Notes: a model not told the origin generated them from the sequence alone. 64,000 nt of DNA from Durusdinium trenchii (GCA_963970005.1 CAXAMN010003047.1:205548-269547), one strand, 5' to 3'. Shown: positions 54,400 to 64,000, counted from the stretch's first letter. Made by a program: numbers and translations.

Positions 54400-55330
54400 G
54401 CCGACACCAGCTTCGCCTGGGCTAAGCTGGGCGGCGCCCAGAACACCGCAGCGTAGAACCCTCACCCGGGTTGGAACGCTGACCCTTTCGGCTGATGCTG
54501 CAGTGAAGGCACCTGCTCGGCCCCTTGCGCGGGTGGCTGCCACATGTCCTTCAATTGATCTTCAATTGGCTTCGAAGCTGCCGCCTGGCACCCTTTCCGG
54601 CCGCATTGGCGCGCAGAACAACATGGGCTAAAGGCTGTGGCGGCCGTGGGTTTGCAAACCTTTTTTGCTGGGGTCGGCGGCATCCGGCGTTGGTTGGTCC
54701 ACTCCGGCGATGCCGTATGGTGTAACTTATCGCCGCCTATAGCTTTAGCTACGGGGGGGTGCTCCCGATGCCTACGGTGCTTTGTGAAGTCGAGCTTAAA
54801 AATTGTGCTTTCGCCTGCATTTCGAGCCGGTTTTGCCACTTGGAGCGATTCCAAAAACGGCAAAACGATAAATGTAGCAAACTCCTTGAGCCTGGTGGGG
54901 GAGAGGCCTTTTTTGGAGGACTCTGGGATGTCGAGAAAGTCGTCCCAAAAGCAGGCAAGTTGGACAAAAAATTTGGGAACTGGAAAGGAGCTGGATTTGG
55001 GCCTTACAGGAACAGCTTTGAAGCCTTTTTTCGGTTTGCGCCAAGGCGCAATACACTGTAAATTACAGTGCGTTCACAAATTTCGATCTAGAAAAAAACA
55101 TGTCGCAGCGTTGCAAAAACTGCGTGACTATCGACGTTTTTTGGGGCGTGGTGCGCGAAATGCTGAAAATATCGCGTCTTTCGAGAAAACCTCGTAAATA
55201 CCGTTGCTTTGAGCACTCGATAGCTCAAAACCATCGGTACTTACGTGGCTTCCTGGCGTAAAAGCACCAAAAACTACGCAAATAGCGTGGCTTTGGGGCA
55301 CCTTTTGGAAGCCTCGAGCGGCAAAATACA
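54400..55330. other. unusual block, possible repeat element
   Basis: Begins GC-rich (54.4-54.75 kb) and changes to a segment with short recurring phrases: CAAAAACTGCGTGAC, ACCAAAAACTACGC, ATCGCGTC, ATAGCGTGG, GGGGC(G/A). A 186-codon plus frame (54637-55197), a 100-codon frame and an 133-codon minus frame overlap without clear domain. I suspect a transposon-derived or structured repeat rather than a gene. Confidence 0.35.
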
Positions 55331-55404
55331 TTGATATTTACAATCTTTTTGGTCATAAAAAACGGCCTCTCCACACCAGTCTGAGGGATTTGGCCTGGTC
55401 TCTT

Positions 55405-55471
55405 TTTGCGAGCGCGCGCGCCTCAAACGTTTGATATGAGGTCTCGGGGGCGCGCGCGCGCGCGCGCGCGA
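55405..55471. repeat. GC-dinucleotide arms around a palindrome
   Basis: gagcgcgcgcgcctc, then CAAACGTTTG (perfect palindrome), then gatatgagg and gggggcgcgcgcgc with about ten CG pairs. The outer GC tracts and CCTC/GAGG can pair, giving a hairpin, and the CG run can adopt Z-form. Confidence 0.8.
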
Positions 55472-55579
55472 CGCATTCGAAAGGAACAACAATCATATTA
55501 ACCAAGCAAGAAATGCAAAGGCAACGGACAGCTGCAAAAAAAAACAGAAACTGAACACAATAGCGCACACGCGCCCAAC

Positions 55580-55735
55580 CGGCATCGCCGGTCTGCGAAG
55601 CTCTACAATCTATTGATGCCTTGCTCTTCTGCAGCAAGTGTTTATCCTTTCTCATCACATGCGAGATCAAGCCAGAAGCCACCGAAGCTACTTCTACGAT
55701 TGGCACCACCTTTGACCAAAACCGAGCAAGTGGAC
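55580..55735 (-). CDS. exon, unknown protein
   Basis: 156 nt from CACCGCAG to ATGCCG|GTTGGG. Reads PLARFWSKVVPIVEVASVAS, GLISHVMRKDKHLLQKSKAS and IDCRASQTGDA. Confidence 0.6.
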
Positions 55736-55867
55736 CTGCGGTGAACACTAGACTGCATCCACGCTTCAGTAACCTTCGTTACTTGCTCTGTGACTGTCTG
55801 GTGGTGAAAATATACAAAAAATATTGTATATAGACATGATTGCGCTTAGTATGGTACTTGTGCATAG

Positions 55868-56162
55868 AGCAAGCCAATGACACAAAAGAGCTGTTGCTAA
55901 GCAAAGTTGCTTTGGATGTCTTGTCAAAAGCTCTTGCCAGAAAGCAAAAAAACTGCCATCCGATTGAGTCAAACGCTCACTCAGAGTGCCAGGGCTCACA
56001 AAAAGGATGTCTTTATGACTGGTGCAAGTCAAGAGGCTGCTGGCATTGCCAAGGCTCATAGCAAAGGATTGCGGACTTATTGGTTGATGGATGTTGATGG
56101 TGTCAAACACGGTGGGCACACAATATTTACATCTCATACAGGCATTGCCCTTGCACGGTGCT
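55868..56162 (+). pseudogene. plus-strand coding with frameshift at A7
   Basis: Before 55950 the coding-like frame reads QANDTKELLLSKVALDVLSK then ALARKQK. After a run of seven A (55946-55952) the coding-like frame shifts: TAIRLSQTLTQSARAHKKDV, FMTGASQEAAGIAKAHSKGL, YWLMDVDGVKHGGHTIFTSH, then TAG at 56160-56162. No splice sites separate the halves. Either a homopolymer sequencing error or a genuine broken gene. Protein family unknown. Confidence 0.45.
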
Positions 56163-56878
56163 AGGGTGGTAGAGTTGGTGGGGCGTGTAGTACAAGAACA
56201 TTGAATGAAGCCTCACCTGCAAGAATGATGCACATGTGATCAAATATGCTCGTTTGGCTGATGACTGTGCTGATGTCCTGTGGCACTCACTCTCAAACTG
56301 TCAGGCTGCTGGAGACTTGTGACGGTTTCTGCGAGTAGGGCACAATTCAAGCTGGACAGCAACGAAACAGACTGCAAATACAACTGCCTTCAGCACCCAA
56401 AGCCTTCACAACAACCCTGTACAACATGCCTTCACGGTAATGCTGGTTTCTTTCAATCATGTGAAGGGTTCTACGGTACTAGAGCGCAATAGCTTCATGC
56501 TACTGCTTAGCTCTCAGCTACTTTGATCCTACCTCTCTTCTTGGACAAGGAGAATTATCTAAGATATTCTAAGAGTAAAGAGCCAAGCGATGAGGTCTCC
56601 TTAGAGTCAGCCACTTCTACCTGGCCGGCGCTAAGTTCTTGTCACGGTGGCACGCTCAAAGCTGTCGTCAACGAGTTTCCAATGACATTGGGGAGTCGAA
56701 GTGGATCTTCAAACACACGGGCAATCAGGCCACCCGATCAAAACCAAGAAGTGCAGCTATTCCAGTTCGATAAACAGTGATTTGGTTGAAGTTCAAGCTG
56801 CCAAAAGTTCAGAACCAGATTCTGTCATGCGACTACATCGACTTCCAGTCTTGTAGAACAAGTAATGACAAGTTTAGT
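56163..56878. other. competing weak frames
   Basis: Plus 56523-56780 and minus LIARVFEDPLRLPNVIGNSL at about 56660-56745 are both plausible short exons. Not resolved. Confidence 0.3.
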
Positions 56879-57279
56879 TTAGCAAATCAAGCCTGGGTTC
56901 CTTGCATTGGCAGCCTGTCGAGACCGTCTGCTGTCAAAGAATGGAACAAACATTGGAAAGTCGTGTTTTTTGACGTGATCCAAAAGCAATCTCAGACAGC
57001 CTGGAGTTGGAGCCCAAATCCCGACGAGGAGTTCGAATCGCTCCAATGAAGCAATTGCCTCTAGAGAAGGCATAAAATAAACTGTTCTGAAGAATTGTTT
57101 TTTCGACCTAGCTGCCATGACAGCACTCGGATGACAGCGCTGGGCTCATGATAAGTCATGGCAGGCGCTTCCCCCATTGAAGACTGCATTCTTCGTCCTT
57201 TGCACTCAGTACATGACCAGTAAGGACGCATAGCGCCGCAAGCACGAGGCACCTGGCACCCAGCTACACTCCCTCGCAT
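56879..57279 (-). CDS. candidate exons, unknown protein
   Basis: 57061-57279 reads CGAMRPYWSCTECKGRRMQS then SMGEAPAMTYHEPSAVIRV (one CxxC pair). 56879-57118 reads QFFRTVYFMPSLEAIASLER, FELLVGIWAPTPGCLRLLLD and HVKKHDFPMFVPFFDSRR. The second is in another frame, so an intron lies near 57.1 kb. Confidence 0.5.
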
Positions 57280-57717
57280 TTACCGCGACAGCGTATCTAT
57301 CCATATTTATTCTCTGTCTCCCTCACCCACAATGGCGACGACAACAACAACAGGCGCGTGATGGAAGTTCAACTCAAACCACATGCCAATCTCATGTCTA
57401 GAATGAATGGTCCATGCAGTGCTGCCCTGCTCGGAGTGTGCCATGTAAAGCATGCAAACCTGGACTGTCGGATTCTTGAAACAGCAGGTGCCTCTACTGT
57501 CAGGTTCCCTAATGAGTGAAGTGGTGCCAATACAAATTAGACTTTGTCGAAGGCGCGAAAGCAGCGGTCTGCGAGTGACCTAGGCAAATTCATCCATGAA
57601 TCATGAGACCTTTTACCTACTACAATGTTTGGTTAGTGAGTGCGAAGTATGGACTTGTCTTCTACCAAGTGTAAGTTCAAAAGCTGGAGTGCTTCAAAAA
57701 AGGCAGCGGCTTGAGAA
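57280..57717. other. no recognised gene
   Basis: Upstream flank of the repeat array; short frames only. Confidence 0.35.
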
Positions 57718-58256
57718 AGCCATGGCCTCCAACCTAATAGCGATGCCCTCCAACCTACTAGCGATGGCCTCCAACCTACTAGCGATGGCCCCCAACCTTC
57801 TAGCGATGGCCTCCAACCTACTAGCGATGGCCTCCAACCTACTAGCGACGCCCGCCCACCCTATTCGCGATGGCCTCCAACCTACTAGCCATGGCCCCCA
57901 ACCTACTAGGGATGGCCTCCAACCCATGGCCTCCAACCTACTAGCGATGGCCTCCAACCTACTAGCGATGGCCTCCAACCTACTAGCGATGGGATCCAAC
58001 CTACTAGCGATGGCCTCCAACCTACTAGCGATGGCCTCCAACCTACTAGCGATGGCCTCCAACCCACTAGCGATGGCCTCCAACCTACTAGCGATGGCCT
58101 CCAACCTACTAGCGATGGCCTCCAACCTACTAGCGATGACCCCCAACCTACTAGCGATGGTCTCCAACCTACTAGTGATGGCCCCCAACCTACTAGGGAT
58201 GGCCTCCAACCCAGAAGCGATGGCCTCCAACCTACTAGTGATGGGATCCAACCTAG
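57718..58256 (+). repeat. 21-nt tandem array (ATGGCCTCCAACCTACTAGCG)
   Basis: About 25 units of 21 nt with few substitutions and two irregular joints (57850-57870, 57925). Because 21 is a multiple of three and the unit lacks stops in several frames, it is open on both strands: plus reads MASNLLA units (234-codon frame 57596-58300), minus reads EAIASRL and VGWRPSL units. Not evidence of a protein by itself. Confidence 0.95.
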
Positions 58257-59126
58257 CCAAAGGTGCAAGAAATCCAACCTCCAAGACAAAGGCTTTCTGA
58301 AGCCAATACAGCCTCACCCCTTAAGACTCACACTGCCATGGTCTGTGCCCTTGTTCTGTTGGAAAGTCAAGAGTTTACAATGAGTGCGAGAGGTTCTGAA
58401 AGTAGGATCTGCTTCACAGCTAGTCATGCAAGAGGTTGGATAGGTGATTGCATTGAAGTCATTTGTGCATGGTCTGGGACACCAATAAATTGCGGCGGTG
58501 ACACGGCAAGCGGTTCAACAAACAGATCGCTTCACCCAAACACATGCATGCATGGAAGGTCAGTGCATGGTCTTCTCTCAAGAGAAAAGGAAATCTGACT
58601 TCACTTCACAGCATGTGGCACAAGTGTAATTTTCGATGTCGCACCAGCACACGGGCTTCAAATAGAAGCATTCGGCCTCAATTCGACAGTGTCGGCAAGG
58701 AAAGAAATGCAACAGCCAACCGCCTTTGAAATGGAAAAAAGAAGCAGCTAAGTTGCTTTGTCGGTGAGCACACCATTACTGCAATCTCACAGTCTCGACG
58801 TGTCAAATCTAATGCTCGAAGCCCTCTCGAGAAAGTGATAACAAAGCAAGAGTCGAGCTGATTTCAACCAATATACAGTATATAGGAACCATTAAATGCC
58901 AAAAGCATCGACATCGAGCTTGTCAGCCATCGTGTTTCTTTCTGTCAAATTCTTTTGTTCTTGCACTTGGGTTTACGTAAAGAAGTGCTGACTGCGTTTT
59001 ACCCTGAGCCAAGGATTGGTCAGTTACTATTCGCACTGTCCGACCGACTGCGGCACACGCTTTACTTCAAGCTGTGCAAATGGGTTAAGCGACATTGTGT
59101 TCAGCTGAATCCTACAACTTGCATAG
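58257..59126. other. no firm gene
   Basis: Plus frame 58263-58598 and the beginning of 58955-59338 are open (VLTAFYPEPRIGQLLFALSD) but without resolved junctions. Confidence 0.35.
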
Positions 59127-59363
59127 ACACATGTCCTTTGGTCCAAGTGGATGCAAACGGATCCCATCTTGGAAGAAGCACTGCACCACTCTTCCTCCAT
59201 AAGATTCTTTATGTTCCGTGCATTCCCTTCATGCGAGCTTGGAATCCATACCCAGGAGCTCCCCCAGCGAGCCATGCTGAGCTTGCAGTTCCAACCTGGA
59301 TCTTGGGATGTCACTTTACAAACCATGAGCGGGTGTGAATTGAAACAGGACATACAATTCAAG
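59127..59363 (+). CDS. plus-strand exon, unknown protein
   Basis: 79 codons in phase 0 from GCATAG|ACACAT to TTCAAG|GTACCC. Reads THVLWSKWMQTDPILEEAL, HHSSSIRFFMFRAFPSCELG, QRAMLSLQFQPGSWDVTLQT and MSGCELKQDIQFK. Beta-rich pattern. A minus frame overlaps but is poorer. Confidence 0.5.
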
Positions 59364-59532
59364 GTACCCAATGAATCCGTCCTTCCTTCCAGGCGTCCTT
59401 GACTCGCTTGCATAAACAAATCGAGTCTCCCATTGTGAACCACAAACCAGCTCAGAGGACACTGGGATCACAGATGTTGGGAAACAAGAGCTAAAGGTGC
59501 GCCGCAGGTATTCTTCCTCAACAATCAGAGCT

Positions 59533-59690
59533 GGGCAGGTAGGTAGGTAAGGTAGGGTAAGGTAGAGTAAGGTAGGGAAAGGTAGGTAGGGTAAGGTAGA
59601 GTGAGGTAGGTAGGTATGTAGGTAGGTCTGTCCATCTGCCTGCCTGGCTGTCTGTCTGTATGGTATGGTATGGTATGGTATTGTATTGTA
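59533..59690 (+). repeat. GGTAG / GGTAT microsatellites
   Basis: GGTAGGTAAGGTAG units for about 90 bp, then CTGTCTGT, then GGTAT pentamers. Confidence 0.9.
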
Positions 59691-59890
59691 CGATGATGTA
59701 ATCTTGTACTGTACAGTAGTGTGTGATCAGATTCGAGCTCCGCGCTCATGACAGAGGCCCAGAGTCGTTGAAGTTGCACGGGGCTCGAGCTGAGTGCCTG
59801 CCATCATTGGCCATACTTGTTCAACTAAGACATTGCTGGCTTACTTGCTCCCACCAACTGACTCTTGTCCACATTCCACTTCTCCACCAG

Positions 59891-60004
59891 CCTTCCGCTG
59901 TTCATCCAAATAACCCAAGTAGTGCAGGCCGTCAGCAACCTTTGCGATGGAGGCAAGGCTGGAGCAATGCTGGGAGTTCAGTTTCAATCCATCATGTCTG
60001 GAAG
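59891..60004 (+). CDS. plus-strand exon, unknown protein
   Basis: 114 nt from CCACCAG to GGAAG|GTACAT. Reads LPLFIQITQVVQAVSNLCD then GGKAGAMLGVQFQSIMSG. Open frame continues to a stop at 60128, so the donor is inferred. Confidence 0.5.
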
Positions 60005-60273
60005 GTACATCAGCACCTCCACAGTCAAGGCTGCTTGTTCAGATTCACTTTTGTTTCTTGAGCCACGAATACAGCTAGTCGCAGCTAGTCTAACATGGGG
60101 CAGGGCTGACTACTTCTTCATACCATAGATTACAGCTTATGCGTTTGGCACAACACTCTTGTCACTTCTGCCGGGCTTGGTGGCCGGGCACTCTGGTTGC
60201 GCAGTGTCATGGGGCCTGATTCATCCACAGCATACCAAGTGGGATGAGACAAAGAGTTCTGGGATATTCCACG

Positions 60274-60606
60274 TCATGCCTCCCTCCAACCGAATCGATT
60301 TGTCTCATCCATATTAAGTGGCATCATTTGCTTGCACAAAGACACTACCATGTTCCTGCCTTCAGCTTGTAGATGCCCCCTCACACACATGAAATCGGAT
60401 GCAAATGCAAAAATCACCCCGAATTCCCCAAAAAGCAAAACAAGGTGACCTAAGTGGGTGCATTTCGTGAAAGCCTGCAGGAAAGCTCTTCCAAGCTCTC
60501 TCGCACAAAGTGCTGACAGTTGGAAACCTTGGTCAGCAAAAACCAATGCCACTTTGTATAGTTTCTTGCTATCTGGAACCTGATGAGTGACCGATGGCCA
60601 GTGCAA
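60274..60606 (-). CDS. exon, unknown protein
   Basis: Continuous 110-codon frame: SVTHQVPDSKKLYKVALVFA, DQGFQLSALCARELGRAFLQ, AFTKCTHLGHLVLLFGEFGV, IFAFASDFMCVRGHLQAEGR, NMVVSLCKQMMPLNMDETNR. Stop at 60274. It could be a last exon. Edges unverified. Confidence 0.55.
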   Translation of the reverse strand: MHWPSVTHQVPDSKKLYKVALVFADQGFQLSALCARELGRAFLQAFTKCTHLGHLVLLFGEFGVIFAFASDFMCVRGHLQAEGRNMVVSLCKQMMPLNMDETNRFGWREA

Positions 60607-60856
60607 GTCAGTGACACGCCTGGCTGCGATATTTGGACTGTTGCATCAAAGGGGTGCATTTATAAGGTTGCAGCATCAAAACTATGTTGGCACCTGCACC
60701 CGAAAAGTGAATGCGTATATACTTGCACCGAACATGAAGAAGAACCGTGGTACACACAATACAGATTCGGGCTCCAGGCTTCTTGTGTCTCGTGAAACGC
60801 GTGCGTGGTCACCTCGGTTACAATTGCTGGCATCGTAGGTCACGCTTGAAAAATGT

Positions 60857-61054
60857 GTGAATTGGCACCCGCAAATCATGGTTAAACGCCATGTATACAG
60901 TAATTCTGAATTCTGTGCTCTTGCCAAAATGTTCAGTAAAGAAACAATGTTGGTCTTTGAGCCAATCAATAAGTCATTGTCTTGCAATGATGTTGTGAAC
61001 AAGTTGCTCATTGCTTTGATTCAGGAAGTTGTAAGGAAAGGCATTCGAAAATGA
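60857..61054 (+). CDS. possible small exon
   Basis: ATG to TGA frame reading KRHVYSNSEFCALAKMFSKE, TMLVFEPINKSLSCNDVVNK and LLIALIQEVVRKGIRK. The minus strand is also open here, so strand is uncertain. Confidence 0.35.
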   Translation: MNWHPQIMVKRHVYSNSEFCALAKMFSKETMLVFEPINKSLSCNDVVNKLLIALIQEVVRKGIRK

Positions 61055-61069
61055 TACAGCAGCAATGGT

Positions 61070-61580
61070 GAGCAGCTGGCAGCAGCATCCCAAACATCCT
61101 GAAATGATGAGTACAAGAAAACTGCAGAAAACCTGCATGCCTCAGCCGAGTGTCTTGGCCACAGCTTTACTTTGCATAGTTCTCCATTTGCTATGATAAG
61201 AAGCAAAGAAGCAAGTAAATTCCCGTCTGAAACGTTGTCTTTCACAATGAAATGCTTGACACTTAAACATCCTGAGCTTGGTTGGTCTCCTGCAATGAAA
61301 CATCCACATCAAAGCCATAGCCATTTCTAGGTGCCTGGTCAAGCTTCTTTCAAGTCGATCGACGGCAAGTTTCCACTTGATCCTCTACGACCAATATGAC
61401 CGTCCTTTCTGGCTTTGCAACTCACAAGTTTTGATTGCGGAGTCCACACTGTGTAATTGTTCAATTCCCTATCTGCTGAGAGTACATGTTGAAAGGGCCT
61501 GACAACCGTGCGACCGTGGTTTAAGTGTTGAAATGGTAGCAGGGAAATGACAAGTTGCACAAGGCCAAACCTGGCAAAAG
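61070..61580. other. no firm exon
   Basis: Short minus frames only. Confidence 0.3.
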
Positions 61581-61624
61581 CATCATTTGGCTGTGATCCC
61601 TCCACTTGCAGAAGCCGTAAGTAC

Positions 61625-62568
61625 CTGCCTCTGGGAAACGTTCAAATGGCCCTGCTTTTCTCCAGCTGACTCCAACATCTGCATTTTTGTCCAAATAGAG
61701 AAGGTCCTGGAGCAAGCAAGGTCTTTGGCACGTTTCTTGGATGGGACATTGCGACAGTTGGCCATCAATTGACCCACATGAACTTTGCCTTCAAAGGGGG
61801 CCTCATGATATAAGGAAATCCTTACATCCTTTTTCTTCGCCTCCTTGGCGACAAACAAAAGTATGACTCTGGTAGTATCAATCGTTCATGAGACTCCTAT
61901 CAAACGGCGTGTTGGCCTTTACACACCCAGACATATTGTGCCTCCTCTTCTCCTGATTTCAGCCGCACAGCCTTGGTCTCAGTTTGTTGCTCCATGCTCC
62001 AATTCGGCTCCATGCTGTCACATCTCTGATGACAATCAAGCAAACAGGATGAAAGAGGAGATCTAACTCTCTGGCTGAGGTCCAGCCAGAACCGAATGCT
62101 TCAAGCGAAATATCCACCTCGGCTGAAGCTTCTTTCATTTCTTTAGATTCAACGGCCGCACCATTTGTTAGCAAAGGAAACAAACGAGTCAACCAGATGG
62201 GCAAAATCGGTAGTGTGGCGCATGTGGCTTTCAAAGACATTGGACTGTTTTCTCTCTTCTTGTTTCTCCCTCCATGTCTATCAGTTGAACCAGGAAAGTC
62301 AATGGACGTTGGTTGGTACTATTATATACGTCCTCTCAATCAGTGAAACATAAAAATAATATAAACTCAGTATTGAGTACCCCGCTCTGACTCCACCAAC
62401 CATCAAAAAACACGCCCACGGGTTGAATGACTGCTGTCCAAAGTACCCCCATACACCGACATTTGCATGACGGCAGTGCTCCTCAACCTCTGCGACAGCA
62501 ACTAAATGGGTTTCATCTGCTCCACAGAGTTGGAAGACAAAACTCTTTATGAACTGGTGTTGGACCTC
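61625..62568 (-). CDS. multi-exon gene, unknown protein
   Basis: Exon 62461-62568 (36 codons, phase 0; acceptor GCGCAG|GAGG, donor AAT|GTCGGT): EVQHQFIKSFVFQLCGADET, HLVAVAEVEEHCRHAN. Probable exon about 62070-62135: AEVDISLEAFGSGWTSARE. Exon from about 61842 down to 61625 (donor GGCAG|GTACTTAC): ISLYHEAPFEGKVHVGQLMA, NCRNVPSKKRAKDLACSRTF, KQGHLNVSQRQ. Order and strand agree with one gene; family not recognised. Confidence 0.55.
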
Positions 62569-62569
62569 C

Positions 62570-62900
62570 TGCGCGCTAGATCTCATTGTTGCAAATCACA
62601 ATCATCTGTTTCCTGTGCATTTTTGTGGATAAAAGGTTGGATCTAAACCCAAGCTCCCAAACTACTAGAAGTTGCCTGTTCACCAAAGGCTGTCTGAAAG
62701 TCGGGTTCATGGTCCATGCATGATCACGCTTCTACAACGAAGCGGGGCGACAAAGTGTCTGATCAATATTTTTCCCCAAACAGTGTGGGCACACTGAGGG
62801 GTTCTTACGGTAGGTGATAGGAAGGTGTGCTTAGATCGCTGAGGCGTGCGGGCGTGAACGGCTAATTCGTTGCTATTTACAGTACATTCATGCCTCTCAA
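62570..62900. other. no recognised gene
   Basis: Flank between the minus-strand gene and the minisatellite. No promoter element identified. Confidence 0.35.
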
Positions 62901-62908
62901 CATCGTCC

Positions 62909-63190
62909 ATGCAGATTTCGTGGCAGGCGCAGCACTTGGTGGGCCTCGAAGTGCAGATTTCGCGGCAGGCACAGCACTTGGTGAACCTCGAAGTGCAGAT
63001 TTCGTAGCAGGCACAGCGCATGGTGAACCTCGAAGTGTAGATTTCGTGGCAGGGACAGCGCTTGGTGAACCTCGAAGTTCAGATTTCGTGGCAGGCACAG
63101 CGCTTGGTGAACCTCGAAGCGCAGATTTCGTGGCAGGCACAGCGCTTGGTGAACTTCGAAGTGCAGATTTCGTGGCAGGCACAGTACTTT
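62909..63190 (+). repeat. 42-bp minisatellite, about 6.7 copies
   Basis: Unit contains gcagatttcgtggcaggcac and agcgcttggtgaacctcga. Exact multiple of three, so both strands are open (plus ADFVAGTALGEPRS units, minus PSAVPATKSALRGS units). Confidence 0.95.
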
Positions 63191-63524
63191 GTGCTCTCAG
63201 ATGCTCACTCTCTCACTCTCCGACTTTCACTCACACTCACACTCCCTCACACTCCCACTCTCACTCTCACTCTCACTCTCACTCACACTCACACTCACTC
63301 TCCCACTCCCACTCACAGCCACGCTCCTCACACTCACACCCACTCACCCTCCCACTCGCAGACTCTCACTCGCTCTCACTCGCACTCGCACTCACACGCA
63401 CACTCACTCACCCACACTCACTCTCACACTCACTCTCACTCACACTCGCTCACTCACTCTCACCCACACTCACTCGCGCCCACCTTCACTCTCACTCACT
63501 CACACTCACACTCTCACTCTCATT

Positions 63525-63561
<37 letters not shown>

Positions 63562-63850
63562 ACTCACTCACTCTCACACTCACTCACCCACCTTCAGTCT
63601 CACTCATACTCACAGTCACTCTCACTCTGCCTCACACTCACTCTCACCCACACTCACTCTCACTCACACTCGCACTCACTCACTCACTCTCCCACTCTCA
63701 CTCTCACACACACTCTCACTCTCACCCACACTCACTAACTCTCACTCACACTCTCACTCACACTCGCACTCACTCACACTCACTCTCCCACTCTCACTCA
63801 CACTCACACTCCCTCTCACCCACACTCACTCACACCCACATTCACTTCAT
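63191..63850 (+). repeat. CACTCT/CACTCA pyrimidine-rich microsatellite
   Basis: About 650 bp of CTCACT, CACTCA and CACACT hexamers, nearly free of G. Three plus frames stay open (over 250 codons), giving Ser/His/Thr/Leu-rich text that is a repeat artefact. Confidence 0.95.
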
Positions 63851-64000
63851 CACCGCCATCACCTCTCTGGACCCCAATGCGTCTAGATCTCTAGACTTTC
63901 TGCTTACAGACCTCACACACACTGTTTGGGGTCTCTTGCCGGAATAATCAGGGGGTCATAGGTTTGCCCAACCTCAAACAGGGACATCTGACATCAGCTG
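63851..64000. other. no recognised feature
   Basis: Unique sequence after the microsatellite, cut by the window end. Confidence 0.4.

Noticed and set aside
54637-55197. 186-codon plus ORF as a gene
   Set aside because: No domain, three overlapping frames are open in the same block, and the internal echoing phrases suggest repetitive DNA.
57596-58317. 234-codon plus and 207-codon minus ORFs
   Set aside because: Both are translations of the same 21-nt array; open frames follow from the unit length and lack of stops, not from a gene.
62890-63947. Plus ORFs of 252-282 codons
   Set aside because: They are made of the 42-bp minisatellite and CACTCT repeats; three overlapping frames are open at once.
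1-64000. CRISPR array, prokaryotic operon, rRNA, tRNA or integrase
   Set aside because: Repeats are contiguous or irregular, without uniform spacers; no ribosome-binding-site-led gene series, conserved rRNA core or recognisable tRNA cloverleaf was seen by eye.

Overview
The window looks like nuclear DNA of a dinoflagellate, probably Symbiodiniaceae. Evidence in the sequence: (i) coding segments are short exons separated by introns of about 50-360 nt; (ii) many acceptors read AG|G and donors include GC and GA as well as GT, which is the known dinoflagellate pattern; (iii) there is a dispersed repeat family with a CTACTAG core (21-nt arrays readable as MASNLLA, and blocks reading LLGAPGLTT) that I recall from Symbiodiniaceae gene models, a recollection I cannot check here; (iv) most exons lie on one strand in long runs. 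No rRNA, tRNA, CRISPR, prokaryotic operon, transposase or reverse-transcriptase ORF could be recognised.

Layout. 0-5 kb: sparse, one zinc-ribbon exon on the minus strand and an AT-rich patch. 5.3-10.4 kb: a tandem array of a two-exon module (178 nt plus 71-74 nt, phase 0 at both outer ends) on the minus strand, with three well-preserved copies and two degenerate ones. 12.3-17.4 kb: exons of several unidentified minus-strand genes, including a clean three-exon chain (12801-13639) and an EF-hand-like exon. 17466-19133: an intronless SWEET-type sugar transporter with a signal peptide and a long Pro/Ala/Ser-rich N-terminal extension, the best-supported gene here. 19.9-20.3 kb: a divergent plus-strand exon. 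21.8-27.5 kb: unidentified minus-strand exons. 28.2-30.7 kb: a protein kinase split into small exons, two of its introns starting with GA and one with GC. 31.7-33.5 kb: minus-strand exons. 34.9-35.8 kb: an ADP-ribosylglycohydrolase-like gene with introns of 52 and 64 nt. 36.8-53.4 kb: many further minus-strand exons (an ankyrin exon, transmembrane exons, several two-exon chains) with occasional plus-strand ones. 54.5-55.5 kb: a compositionally unusual block ending in a GC-dinucleotide hairpin. 55.6-62.6 kb: mixed-strand exons, a 540-bp array of the 21-nt repeat, and a minus-strand gene at 61.6-62.6 kb. 62.9-63.85 kb: a 42-bp minisatellite followed by about 650 bp of CACTCT-type pyrimidine repeat.

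The genes are unrelated housekeeping or signalling genes and do not form a pathway. Exon limits are my own splice inferences. They are strongest where reading phase, splice sites and protein motif agree. Functions are named only for the SWEET transporter, kinase, ADP-ribosylglycohydrolase, ankyrin, zinc-ribbon and EF-hand cases.
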